Below are positions 44,605-52,503 of a DNA stretch of 64,000 nucleotides, piece after piece (the stretch's first letter is position 1; every line of letters begins with the position of its first letter). The position numbers and the translations under genes are program-made. The notes under the pieces are model-generated. The model was not told where the DNA came from and searched no databases. It saw nothing but the letters and a program-made list of their open reading frames with translations. This stretch comes from Kibdelosporangium sp. MJ126-NF4 (GTDB lineage: Bacteria > Actinomycetota > Actinomycetes > Mycobacteriales > Pseudonocardiaceae), in assembly GCF_000826545.1 (NCBI RefSeq), contig NZ_CDME01000002.1, forward strand, positions 1,559,187 through 1,623,186, written 5' to 3'.

Positions 44605-45873
44605 GTGACCGAACCCGTTGTCGTGATGAATGGCCTGGACTTCCCCACCAGTCTCGTGTTCGACCCCGACGGTCGTGTCTACGTGGCCGAGTCGGGGTTG
44701 CCGTTCGGCGGTGCGGCCCCCGGCGGACGAGTCCGGCGGCTGGACCACCCGGACCGGGACATGGAGTCCGTTGTCGTGGTCGACGACCTCGCCGCGCCGG
44801 TCACCGGGCTGTGCTGGCACGACGGCTCACTGTTCGTCTCGGAGGGCGGCGCCGGGCGGATCACCCGAGTGGACGCCGACGGCTCACGCACCACGATCGT
44901 CGACGGCATGCCGGGGCCGGGCAACTACCACACGAACATGGCTGTCGTCGGCCCCGACGGCAAGCTGTACTTCAGCCAGGGAGCCATGTCCAACCTGGGC
45001 GTCATCGGCCTGGACGCCTACGAACTCGGCTGGCTGAAACGGCTTCCGCACGCGCATGACATACCAGGCATCGACATCACACTGTCCGGCGTGAACATCA
45101 CCACCGTCGATCCGTTCAGCGGCACCAGAACCACGACGATCGACACCGGGAGTTTCGTCCCGTTCGGGACAGCGACACAAGCCGGGCAGCGGATCCCCGC
45201 GACCGTTCCCTGCACGGCGGCGGTGCTGCGGTGTGATCTCGACGGGGCGAATCTCGAACTGGTCGCCTGGGGCCTGCGCAACGCGTTCGGTCTCGGTTTC
45301 CTGCCGGACGGCCGGTTGCTCGCGGTCGACCAGGGCGCCGACGACCGGGGCAGCAGGCCGATCGGCAACGCCCCCGACCTGCTGTTCGAGGTGCACGAAG
45401 GCGGCTGGTACGGCTGGCCGGACTTCGTCTCCGGCGTCCCGGTGACCGATCCCCGGTTCGCCCCGCAGCGCGGCCCACAACCGGGATTCGTTCTGGCACA
45501 GCACGAGACGCTGCCGCAGCCGCAGCGCGCGCTGGTGGAGTTCGAACCACACGTCTCCGCCACGAAGTTCGCCGCGGCGGCATCAGGGCACCTTGTGGTC
45601 GCGTTGTTCGGCGACGAGACACCGATGACGGCGCCGCCGGGACATCCCGAGGTCGGGCGGGGTCTCGCGGTCGTCGATCCCACTGACTGGTCGACACGGC
45701 CGCTACAGGGCGGCCCCAAGTTGCACCGCCCCATCGATGTCGCCTTCGGCCCAGCTGATGGCGCGCTGTACGTGATCGACTTCGGCCGGTTCGAGATGTC
45801 GGACGACGGCGTCCGGGCCAAGGCCGCCACCGGGTGCTTGTGGCGTTGGGACAACTGGGAAGGCGACAAATGA
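44605..45873 (+). CDS. PQQ-dependent sugar/sorbosone dehydrogenase-like beta-propeller
   Basis: 422 residues, no signal peptide. The GTG at 44605 follows GGGAGGC. Repeated propeller strands (GLDFPTSLVFDPDGRVYVAE, GLCWHDGSLFVSEGGAGRIT, NMAVVGPDGKLYFSQG, GLRNAFGLGFLPDGRLLAVD, then QGADDRG) match the GSDH/sorbosone-dehydrogenase family. The WYGWPDFVSG and 'HxP' style motifs of soluble PQQ dehydrogenases are partly present. Substrate unknown. The stop overlaps the start of the next gene (ATGATGA), so the two are coupled, which suggests an intracellular or membrane-side enzyme paired with an exported propeller. Confidence 0.75.
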   Translation: MTEPVVVMNGLDFPTSLVFDPDGRVYVAESGLPFGGAAPGGRVRRLDHPDRDMESVVVVDDLAAPVTGLCWHDGSLFVSEGGAGRITRVDADGSRTTIVDGMPGPGNYHTNMAVVGPDGKLYFSQGAMSNLGVIGLDAYELGWLKRLPHAHDIPGIDITLSGVNITTVDPFSGTRTTTIDTGSFVPFGTATQAGQRIPATVPCTAAVLRCDLDGANLELVAWGLRNAFGLGFLPDGRLLAVDQGADDRGSRPIGNAPDLLFEVHEGGWYGWPDFVSGVPVTDPRFAPQRGPQPGFVLAQHETLPQPQRALVEFEPHVSATKFAAAASGHLVVALFGDETPMTAPPGHPEVGRGLAVVDPTDWSTRPLQGGPKLHRPIDVAFGPADGALYVIDFGRFEMSDDGVRAKAATGCLWRWDNWEGDK

Positions 45874-47459
45874 TGAAGGTTAAACGCTCCGCGCGAGCGG
45901 TCACGGCCATCGCCGTGACCGTGCTCGCCGCCACGACGGTGACCAGCGCGAACGCCGGTCAGGACGCGGAGATCGCCGGGTGCGGGTGGCGTTCGTCGTG
46001 GGCACAGCCCAACGCCGACTACGCCGGTACGCGGGCGGTCCCCAGCCCGATCAGCTCGTCGACCGTGCGGCACTTACGTCCCGCGTGGACAGTCCCGATC
46101 AAGGCACCGACCGACCGGTGGCCCGGTTCCTACGCCACGACACCGGTGGTCGCGAACGGCGTCGTCTACACCCAGGACCTCGATTCCAACGTCTACGCCA
46201 TCGACCTACGCACGGGGCGTCAACTGTGGACGAAGATGTACCAGTCGTGGACCAACGGCCCCAACGGTGTCGCGATCGCCGACGGCGTCGTCCTCGGCGC
46301 GACCAAGACCGAGGCGTTCGGGTTGGACGCGCGGACCGGTAGGGAGATCTGGCGGCACAGCATCATCCGCAACGCCAGCGAGGGCATCGACATGGCTCCC
46401 GGAGTCCACAAGGGAACCGTCTACCTCTCCACGATTCCCAGCTTCCTCGACGGCGGGACCGCGGCGGGAGCGGTCGGCGTGCTGTGGGCGATCGACGTGC
46501 GGACCGGACGGACGAAGTGGAAGTGGAACACCGTTCCCGAGGGCCTGTGGGGCCGTCCCGACCTCAACTCGGGCGGCGGCCTGTGGTACCCGCCGACCTT
46601 CGACGAACGAGGCGACCTGTACGTCGCCGTCGCCAACCCGAACCCGTTCCTCGGCACCGCGGAGTTCCCGTGGGGTTCCAGCCGTCCGGGCTCGAACCTG
46701 TACTCCAACTCGGTGGTGAAGCTGGACGCACGGACCGGCCGGGTGATCTGGCACAACCAGTTGGCGCCACACGGCGTCTACGACTGGGACCTGCAGAACT
46801 CCCCCACCCTGACGACCGTGCGCGGACGGCAGGTCGTCATCACGTCCGGCAAGACCGGGTACGTCTACATGCTCGACCGCCGGACCGGGACACTGCTGTG
46901 GAAGACACCTGTCGGCGTCCACAACGGACACGACGACGACAACCTGTTGGCGATGGCCGGTAAGTACGACCAGCTGCCCACGCTGCCCGTCACGGTCTAC
47001 CCCGGCGTGCTCGGGGGCGTCGCCGCGCCGGGAGCCGTCGACCGCACGAGCACGTACGTCGCCGTGAACAACATGAGCGCGACATGGCCGAACCAGTCCA
47101 TCCCGGACATCCCGCCGCTGACGGCCGGTTCGGGTGAGGTCGTCGCGCTGGACCTGGCCAGTGGCCGGGTCAAATGGTCCTATCCGGTCGGCTCGTCGCC
47201 CTACGGTGGCACATCGCTGACCAACGACCTGGTCTTCACCACCACGTTCGACGGCGTCGTGCACGCGGTCAACACCCGCACCGGCAAAAAAGCATGGACG
47301 GCGCAGCTGCCGGGCACGTCGAACTCGCCGGTGGCCATCAGCGGCGACACCCTGCTGGCAGCCAGCGGCTGGCCGCAGAACGCGCAGGAGAAAGCCGAGA
47401 TCGTCGCCTACAAGCTCGACTGGGACAAAACAGGCCTGTCCGCATCCCGTTGCTGGTGA
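45870..47459 (+). CDS. Secreted PQQ-binding-like beta-propeller (quinoprotein) protein
   Basis: 529 residues. ATG 45870 overlaps the previous stop. The signal peptide (MMKVKRSARAVTAIAVTVLA through ANA) gives an exported protein. The mature part has repeated PQQ-dehydrogenase blades (VYAIDLRTGRQLWTKMYQSW, AFGLDARTGREIWRHSI, VVKLDARTGRVIWHNQLAPH, then GVYDWDLQNSP, VYMLDRRTGTLLWKTPVG), each with the tryptophan-docking 'DxxTGxxxW' motif. HGVYDWDLQNSPTL resembles the active-site blade of PQQ alcohol dehydrogenases. Whether it binds PQQ is uncertain; no PQQ biosynthesis genes are nearby. Eight bases after the stop begins the left arm of the split stem-loop. Confidence 0.8.
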   Translation: MMKVKRSARAVTAIAVTVLAATTVTSANAGQDAEIAGCGWRSSWAQPNADYAGTRAVPSPISSSTVRHLRPAWTVPIKAPTDRWPGSYATTPVVANGVVYTQDLDSNVYAIDLRTGRQLWTKMYQSWTNGPNGVAIADGVVLGATKTEAFGLDARTGREIWRHSIIRNASEGIDMAPGVHKGTVYLSTIPSFLDGGTAAGAVGVLWAIDVRTGRTKWKWNTVPEGLWGRPDLNSGGGLWYPPTFDERGDLYVAVANPNPFLGTAEFPWGSSRPGSNLYSNSVVKLDARTGRVIWHNQLAPHGVYDWDLQNSPTLTTVRGRQVVITSGKTGYVYMLDRRTGTLLWKTPVGVHNGHDDDNLLAMAGKYDQLPTLPVTVYPGVLGGVAAPGAVDRTSTYVAVNNMSATWPNQSIPDIPPLTAGSGEVVALDLASGRVKWSYPVGSSPYGGTSLTNDLVFTTTFDGVVHAVNTRTGKKAWTAQLPGTSNSPVAISGDTLLAASGWPQNAQEKAEIVAYKLDWDKTGLSASRCW

Positions 47460-47467
47460 CAAACAAC

Positions 47468-47485
47468 CTCGTGAGTGTTTTCGCC
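47468..47485. repeat. Left arm of a split stem-loop gene-end element
   Basis: CTCGTGAGTGTTTTCGCC is identical to the left arm of the intact copy at 10083-10100. Its complementary right arm is not adjacent but 3.3 kb away at 50783-50800. Confidence 0.65.
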
Positions 47486-47633
47486 CATACCAAGATCGCG
47501 TGGTGGTTGCGCGGACGATCTACTCACCGACGGGTCGCGGCGCGTCGTCCCCGCACGCGCGGGGTTATTGCCTTGGCTTTGTTGCCGAGTTTGGGCTCTG
47601 GCTCAAGTTTTGGTCTGGTCCGGCAACAGATTG

Positions 47634-47851
47634 TCACGCCAGGAGGGTTCGTTTGCGGAGCAAGTGGAATCCGGGGCGGCCGAACATCTGGCGCTTGGGC
47701 ATCTTGATCCGATTGACGTGTCCTTCGACAGCGCCGGAGTTCCACGACAGGGTGAGCCCGGCAGTGACCGCGGGCAGGTCGCGCAGGAGTCCGGCGGCGG
47801 TCGCCTGGAGCTGATCTTGTCCCCACCTGCGCCGTGTCCGGGGCCAGGTCA
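47634..47851 (-). pseudogene. ISL3-family transposase, C-terminal fragment
   Basis: About 70 codons remain. The tail WNSGAVEGHVNRIKMPKRQM, then FGRPGFHLLRKRTLLA, is the signature C-terminus of ISL3 transposases; the DDE catalytic part is missing. An ISL3-end-like sequence follows at 47593-47640. It is abutted by the 3' end of the TetR gene, so most of the element has been deleted. Confidence 0.8.
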
Positions 47852-48448
47852 CGTACTCCTGAACAGCCGGTCCAGATGCACGTCGATCGCGGCGAGCGCG
47901 TCCTGGGGCTCGATCACGTCGAGTTCGATCAGGGAGGTGAAGCCGGTGAGGGCGAGGAGCAGGTTGGTCTCGGTCACCGGGTCGCGGCCGGAGTCGATGT
48001 GCCCGTCGGCGATCGCCTGGCGGACCAACTGCTCGACGAGGGCCCGCCCTTGGGCGAGGCCGCGGCGCGCCTGCTCGTGCACGGCCTTGTCGTGCAGCGC
48101 CTCCAGGACGTAGGCGGCGCTCATCCGGCTGGTCGCGCGGGCGTCGGCATGCAGGGGGAGCATTTCCGCGAGCGTCAGTCGCAGCACGTCACGGGGGTGC
48201 GGACGGTCACCGAGTTTTTCGAGCCCCTGGTGTACGCGCACCGAGGTCTGCTCGGACGCGAAATCCATGGCGAAGGAGAGCATGGCGGTCCGGGAGGCGA
48301 AGTAGTGCTGCAGCTGCCCGAGTGACATGCCCGCCTCCTGCGCCACCACGCGCATCGTCAGCTGTGTGACGCCGCGCTGCTCCACCACCCGCCACAGTGC
48401 GCGGGCGATCGCTTCGCGGCGTCCGCGGTGATCCACCTGTTTCGGCAT
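47849..48448 (-). CDS. TetR-family transcriptional repressor
   Basis: 199 residues; the ATG at 48448 follows GGAAGGG. The N-terminal helix-turn-helix (REAIARALWRVVEQRGVTQL, then TMRVVAQEAGMSLGQLQHYF) is followed by a helical ligand domain (TetR_C_6/BetI-like). It is divergent from the carboxylesterase, with tandem 14-bp repeats between, so it probably represses the esterase in response to its substrate. Its stop codon overlaps the truncated ISL3 fragment. Confidence 0.88.
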   Translation of the reverse strand: MPKQVDHRGRREAIARALWRVVEQRGVTQLTMRVVAQEAGMSLGQLQHYFASRTAMLSFAMDFASEQTSVRVHQGLEKLGDRPHPRDVLRLTLAEMLPLHADARATSRMSAAYVLEALHDKAVHEQARRGLAQGRALVEQLVRQAIADGHIDSGRDPVTETNLLLALTGFTSLIELDVIEPQDALAAIDVHLDRLFRST

Positions 48449-48483
48449 CGCCGACCCTTCCCTCGTACCCCAGGACTGTTCCA

Positions 48484-48511
48484 ATACAGTTGACATAATA
48501 CACTTGACCTA
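48484..48511. promoter_or_regulatory. Tandem 14-bp direct repeats in the TetR/esterase promoter
   Basis: ATACAGTTGACATA (48484-48497) and ATACACTTGACCTA (48498-48511) are adjacent direct repeats, 12 of 14 identical. They are strongly AT-rich against the surroundings, and each holds a TTGAC -35-like core. They probably combine promoter and TetR operator functions. Confidence 0.55.
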
Positions 48512-48545
48512 TAACCCTGGGATCCGATCGAGGAAAGGAACCGTC

Positions 48546-50036
48546 ATGTCCGAACAGCCACAGGTACGGACCACGGAAGGCGTGGTGCAGGGGCGCTGGC
48601 GGCAGGGGCACGCGGTGTTCCGCGGCATCCCCTACGCCCAGCCCCCGGTCGGAGCGCTCCGCTTCGCCGCGCCCGCGCCGCCGCACCGCTGGGAGGGGAC
48701 GAGGCAGGCGGTCGAGTTCGGCCCCGTGGTGCCGCTGTCCCTGCCGATCGACGTGCCCCCGCAGGGCACCGACTGGCTGACGCTCAACGTCGGCACTCCG
48801 GATCCCGGCGCGGCGGGACTGCCGGTGCTGGTGTGGATCCCCGTGGGCGGCTACCTCTCGGCGGCGTCGAGCGACCCGATGTACGACCCGGCAGCGCTGG
48901 CCGAGGCGGGAGTCGTCGTGGTGACCATCAACTGCCGCGTGGGCGCGGAGGGATTCGCGTTCCTCGACGACGTGCCGCCCAACCGCGGATTCCTCGACCA
49001 GATCGCGGCGCTGGAGTGGGTGCAGCGCAACATCGCCGCCTTCGGTGGCGACCCCGGCCGGGTCACCGTGGGCGGGGTGTCCGCCGGGGCGGGCTCAGTC
49101 GCCGCCCTGCTGACGATGAAGTCCGCGCGCGGCCTGTTCCGGCGGGCCATCGCCCATTCGGTGCCGGGGATGCACAGCACCCCCGCGCTGGCACGGCAGG
49201 TCACCGCCGCGTTCGCGGACCGGCTCGGCGCGGCGGCCCCCACCGCCGAGTCCCTGCGCGACATCGACCCATGGCACCTGGCCGCCGAGCTCACCTCCTT
49301 CAACGCCGGCCTCCACGCGCACCGGGAAAACTGGGGACGCCTCACGGAGACCGGCACCGCGCTGTGCCCCGTCGTCGACGGCGAGGTCCTCCCGGAAACG
49401 CCTTGGCCCGCGCTGACCGGCGCACGCGCGAGCGGGACCGAACTGCTCGTCGGCCACACCCGGGACGAATTCCGGTACTTCAGCGTCATGAGCGGCCGGT
49501 ACGGCACCTTCACCGAGGAGGACACCCGCGCAGCCCTGGAACTGCTCGCCCCGCAGCCGGACGGCGCGCGGGCCTACCGTGCCGCGTTCCCGCAGGCAGG
49601 CCCGGAGGAACTGATGGAGACGCTGTACTCCGACGCCCTCTTCCGCATGCCGTCACAGAAGCTGGCCGAGGCGAACGCCGCAGCCGGTGGCACCTCGTAC
49701 CTGTTCGAACTGTGCTGGGTTGCCCCGGTCCTCGGCGGCATCCTGGGCGCCTGCCACAGCCTCGACGTGCCCCTGGCGTTCGGCACGCTGGACAGCCCCG
49801 TCGGCACCCAGCTCATCGGCGAGGAGCCCACTCCCGAGGCCGTCGCGCTCTCCCGCGAACTCCAGGAGGCATGGGTCCGCTTCGTCACCACCGGCGACGC
49901 GGGCTGGTCCGCTCACCGGCCCGGCGGACACCTCACCCGCGTCCTGGACACCGAGTCGAAGACTCTGCCGTACCCCGAACAGGCATCCCGCCAGATCTGG
50001 GAAAGCCACTCCCCCGCACCCTTCGATCTCCCGTAA
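48546..50036 (+). CDS. Type-B carboxylesterase (para-nitrobenzyl-esterase-like)
   Basis: 496-residue alpha/beta hydrolase; the ATG at 48546 follows GAGGAAAGG. The N-terminus RTTEGVVQGRWRQGHAVFRG, then IPYAQPPVGALRF, is diagnostic. The nucleophile elbow is GGVSAGAGS (serine). The acid is likely the E of VGHTRDEFRYF and the histidine is in GACHSLDVPLAFG. The typical oxyanion GGG is replaced by VWIPVGGYL, and the usual GESAG elbow is GVSAG, so substrate range may differ. No signal peptide. It lies within the acquired island with its TetR regulator. Confidence 0.9.
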   Translation: MSEQPQVRTTEGVVQGRWRQGHAVFRGIPYAQPPVGALRFAAPAPPHRWEGTRQAVEFGPVVPLSLPIDVPPQGTDWLTLNVGTPDPGAAGLPVLVWIPVGGYLSAASSDPMYDPAALAEAGVVVVTINCRVGAEGFAFLDDVPPNRGFLDQIAALEWVQRNIAAFGGDPGRVTVGGVSAGAGSVAALLTMKSARGLFRRAIAHSVPGMHSTPALARQVTAAFADRLGAAAPTAESLRDIDPWHLAAELTSFNAGLHAHRENWGRLTETGTALCPVVDGEVLPETPWPALTGARASGTELLVGHTRDEFRYFSVMSGRYGTFTEEDTRAALELLAPQPDGARAYRAAFPQAGPEELMETLYSDALFRMPSQKLAEANAAAGGTSYLFELCWVAPVLGGILGACHSLDVPLAFGTLDSPVGTQLIGEEPTPEAVALSRELQEAWVRFVTTGDAGWSAHRPGGHLTRVLDTESKTLPYPEQASRQIWESHSPAPFDLP

Positions 50037-50183
50037 TTGTCCGGGTCGGCTCCTAGGACTGCGGCGCCGCCACTCGCCTGCCCATCGCCGGACAGCGCGA
50101 AGTGGCGTACAGCCAGGCAACACCCGGCCCGCTTGGCATCAGATCCCACCCGAGGGTGACGGACGACATCAAGAGCTGGGAAA

Positions 50184-50338
50184 GGACCCAGGTCACGGAT
50201 GATCCCGGCCAGGGCCCGGATGGGCTCGCTCTCCGCCTCCCTCCGTCACACCAGCGCGTACGGCAGCGGCTCCAGATCGGTGACCGGCAGGTAGGCGATG
50301 TCCGGCCGGGCCCAGTAGCGGGTGACGTGGCTCGGGTT
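50184..50338 (-). pseudogene. LysR regulator, C-terminal fragment with an internal stop
   Basis: The minus-strand frame reads NPSHVTRYWARPDIAYLPVT, then DLEPLPYALV, a TGA stop at 50248-50246, then RREAESEPIRALAGIIRDLG. In intact LysR relatives the sequence ALVWRRDAE continues through, so TGG to TGA is the likely nonsense change. The 5' part is missing and ISL3-end-like sequence abuts it at 50357. Confidence 0.6.
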
Positions 50339-50356
50339 GGTTTTGTCCGCCTGATG

Positions 50357-50395
50357 CGGATCTGGCTCAGGTTTGTGGTCCGGTAACGCATTGCA
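50357..50395. repeat. ISL3-end-like sequence, second copy
   Basis: GGATCTGGCTCAGGTTTGTG, then GTCCGGTAACGCATTG, matches the sequence that follows the ISL3 fragment at 47593-47640 in the same orientation, with a 4-5 bp gap. It is probably the only trace of a second ISL3 insertion. Confidence 0.45.
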
Positions 50396-50443
50396 AACTG
50401 TGCCGCACCAAGATCACATCGGCATAGCGGGACTGTAAGACGC

Positions 50444-50755
50444 CGGTGGAGTATCGAGGAGTCGTTCCAGACCAGCAAAGGCCAGGTCGGGCTCGACCAA
50501 CACCAGGTCCGCATGCTCGCCCACGCCTTCCTGGCCGTGAGCACTGTCCTGGCCCGCACCGCTGCCACCGCTGACAGTGTCGAGGGCCTGATCCCGTTGA
50601 CACTCAACGAGATCAGGCGCCTCTACATCAGACTCGTCGTCGAACCAGCCCGCACCGCCGTGGACACCGAGGCATGGTCCCGATGGCGACGACAACACCA
50701 ATACCGAGCCCAGCAAGCCCACTACCAGCGACAATCCGACCAAGAACCGAACTGA
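50444..50755 (+). pseudogene. IS701-family transposase, C-terminal fragment
   Basis: The frame reads RWSIEESFQTSKGQVGLDQH, then QVRMLAHAFLAVSTV, then GLIPLTLNEIRRLYIRLVVE, then WSRWRRQHQYRAQQAHYQRQ. These are the hallmark C-terminal motifs of actinomycete IS701 transposases. The residues normally between DQHQVR and MLAHAFLAV (RWxxWHRHTTLA-like) are missing, so there is also an internal in-frame deletion. No N-terminus. Confidence 0.78.
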
Positions 50756-50782
50756 TCACGAACCACAGCTGGAGTACCAACC

Positions 50783-50800
50783 GGCGAAAACACTCACGAG
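50783..50800. repeat. Right arm of the split stem-loop element
   Basis: GGCGAAAACACTCACGAG is the exact complement of the arm at 47468-47485. The sigma-factor stop codon lies within it, as the regulator stop does in the intact copy at 10083-10128. Confidence 0.65.
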
Positions 50801-52047
50801 GGTTTTGCTGTGGCTTCGCCGATGCGCATGGCGAGGAACGCTCGCTCGGTCTCGTTGTCCGCCAGTTCCATGGCGTGCCGGTACGCCGCCGCTGCCTCGT
50901 CGTGCCGTCCCAGCCGCCGCAGGAAGTCGGCTTTGATCGCCGCCGTGTAGCGGTAGCCGGTGAGCATCTTGTCCCGTTCGAGCTTCTCGACTTCCCGCAG
51001 CGCGGCGGCCGGGCCGTGGACCATGGCGACCGCGACCGTCCGGTTGAGCGCGACCACCGGCGACGGCCAGACGTTCAGCAGTTCGTCGTAGAGCACGAGG
51101 ATCTCGTGCCAGTCCGTGCCCTCGTAGCTTGGCGCCGTGGCGTGCACGGCGGCGATGGCCGCCTGCAGCGCGAACCGGCCGGGGTTGCCGCCCGGCAGCG
51201 CGGCGACGAGCAGCCGGTGGCCCTCGGCGATGGCCGCGCGGTCCCACTGCGAGCGGTCCTGGTCCTCCAGGAGCAGCAGCCGACCGTCGTCGTCCGTTCG
51301 GGTGGTGCGGCGGGCGTGGTTCATCAGCAGCAACGCCAGCAGGCCGCGGACCTCGCGCTCGTCGGGCATCAGCGAGTGCAGCATCCGGCCGAGGTCCACC
51401 GCCCGCTCGGCCAGGTCACCGCGGGTGAGGGTGCCACCCGACGGTGCGGTGTGGCCGGTGGTGAACAGCAGGTGGATCACGGTCAGCACGGCGTCGAGCC
51501 GGTCCGGGAGCTCGTTGGCCTCCGGCACGCGGAAGGAGATGCTCGCCGCGATGATCTTCTTCTTCGCCCGGGTGATCCGCGCGGCCATCGTGGCCTCCGG
51601 GACGAGGAAGGCCCGTGCGATGTCCGGCGTCGCCACACCGCAGACCAGGCGCAGGGTGAGCGCGATCCTGGCGTCGGTGCTCAGCGCCGGGTGGCAGCAC
51701 ATGAAGACCAGCCGCAGCGTGTCGTCGCGGACGACCGACCCGCCGGTGAAGCTCACCTCGTCGACGTCGTCCTCGGCCAGCAACGGCATCTTCGTGCGGA
51801 ACACCTGCGCACGGCGCAACGCGTCCAGCGCGTTGTGACGGGCGGTGGTGACCAGCCAGGCACCCGGGTTGGCCGGGATTCCGCCGGAGGACCACGCGTT
51901 CAGCGCGGAGACATACGCGTCCTGGACGCACTCCTCAGCCAGGTCCAAGTCGCCCGCTACGCGTACCGTCGCGGCAAGCACAGTGGCCCACTCGCGTCGG
52001 TGCGCGTCGGCGATGGCGCGCTGGACCACAACCGGATGGACGGTCAC
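50794..52047 (-). CDS. ECF sigma factor, ECF42 type (DGPF-associated)
   Basis: 417 residues. Start GTG 52047 overlaps the TGA of the upstream YCII gene (GTGA), giving coupling. The sigma-2 region (RAIADAHRREWATVLAATVR, then VAGDLDLAEECVQDAYVSAL, then NAWSSGGIPANPGAWLVTTA) and sigma-4 region (LTLRLVCGVATPDIARAFLV, then PEATMAARITRAKKKI) are present. The long C-terminal extension (about 190-410; DUF6596 plus TPR-like helices) is the hallmark of ECF42, which lacks a classical anti-sigma and is paired with DGPF proteins. The target regulon is unknown. Confidence 0.9.
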   Translation of the reverse strand: MTVHPVVVQRAIADAHRREWATVLAATVRVAGDLDLAEECVQDAYVSALNAWSSGGIPANPGAWLVTTARHNALDALRRAQVFRTKMPLLAEDDVDEVSFTGGSVVRDDTLRLVFMCCHPALSTDARIALTLRLVCGVATPDIARAFLVPEATMAARITRAKKKIIAASISFRVPEANELPDRLDAVLTVIHLLFTTGHTAPSGGTLTRGDLAERAVDLGRMLHSLMPDEREVRGLLALLLMNHARRTTRTDDDGRLLLLEDQDRSQWDRAAIAEGHRLLVAALPGGNPGRFALQAAIAAVHATAPSYEGTDWHEILVLYDELLNVWPSPVVALNRTVAVAMVHGPAAALREVEKLERDKMLTGYRYTAAIKADFLRRLGRHDEAAAAYRHAMELADNETERAFLAMRIGEATAKPS

Positions 52048-52373
52048 ATCTGGTGCAGCGGCCGGATCTCGATCCCGCCTTCCATGATGGGCAGGAGCTT
52101 GCCGATCGCGATCGCCTGGTCGAGGTCGCGGCACTCGACCACGAAGAAGCCCGCGACGGTCTCCTTGCCCTCGATGAAGGGGCCGTCGGTGATCGCGCCG
52201 CCCCGCTGCAGGGTGGTGGCAGTGCTGCCCGGCTGCAGCGCGTGCTCGGAGACGATCCGGGCGCCCATGGCCTCGATCTTCTCCGGCGCGGCGAGGTTGG
52301 CCTCCATGACCTCCGGCGGAATGTCCTCGACCGGGATTTCCTTCTCGTAGATCAGAAACGCGTAGTGCGGCAT
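52044..52373 (-). CDS. YCII/DGPF-domain protein
   Basis: 109 residues of the YCII-related family. It contains the DGPF motif (GGAITDGPFIEGKETVAGFF, then VVECRDLDQAIAIGKLLP) and ends HQM. DGPF proteins accompany ECF42 sigma factors and are thought to modulate them, though the mechanism is unclear. It is immediately upstream of and overlaps the sigma gene. Confidence 0.9.
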   Translation of the reverse strand: MPHYAFLIYEKEIPVEDIPPEVMEANLAAPEKIEAMGARIVSEHALQPGSTATTLQRGGAITDGPFIEGKETVAGFFVVECRDLDQAIAIGKLLPIMEGGIEIRPLHQM

Positions 52374-52503
52374 CCGGGCGATCCTGCCTTTGTCCTTGGG
52401 CTCAGTCCGTGGGACATGCGCGAATTGGTCAGCTTACTCGCCGCAGCAGTGTCGCACAGGCCCCGAATAAACCACCAGTCAGGCCCTGGTTCGCCGGAAT
52501 GCG

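Larger units (their letters stand above)
47468..50800. mobile_element. 3.3-kb acquired island interrupting a stem-loop
   Basis: The segment between the two stem-loop arms contains an ISL3 transposase fragment, a TetR gene, a carboxylesterase, a LysR fragment with a stop codon, ISL3-end-like sequence again, and an IS701 transposase fragment. ISL3-end-like sequence (GGNTCTGGCTCA, then GGTCCGG) occurs in the same orientation at 47593-47640 and 50357-50395. Outside the arms the genes are convergent, with one stop codon in the right arm, exactly as in the intact copy at 10083. I infer insertion (or serial insertions) into an ancestral terminator. Confidence 0.6.

Noticed and set aside
47544..47570. 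Sequence resembling a type I-E CRISPR repeat (GTCGTCCCCGCACGCGCGG, then GGTTATTG)
   Set aside because: Only one copy; no second repeat 61 bp on either side and no cas genes. Probably a GC-rich hairpin in the island.
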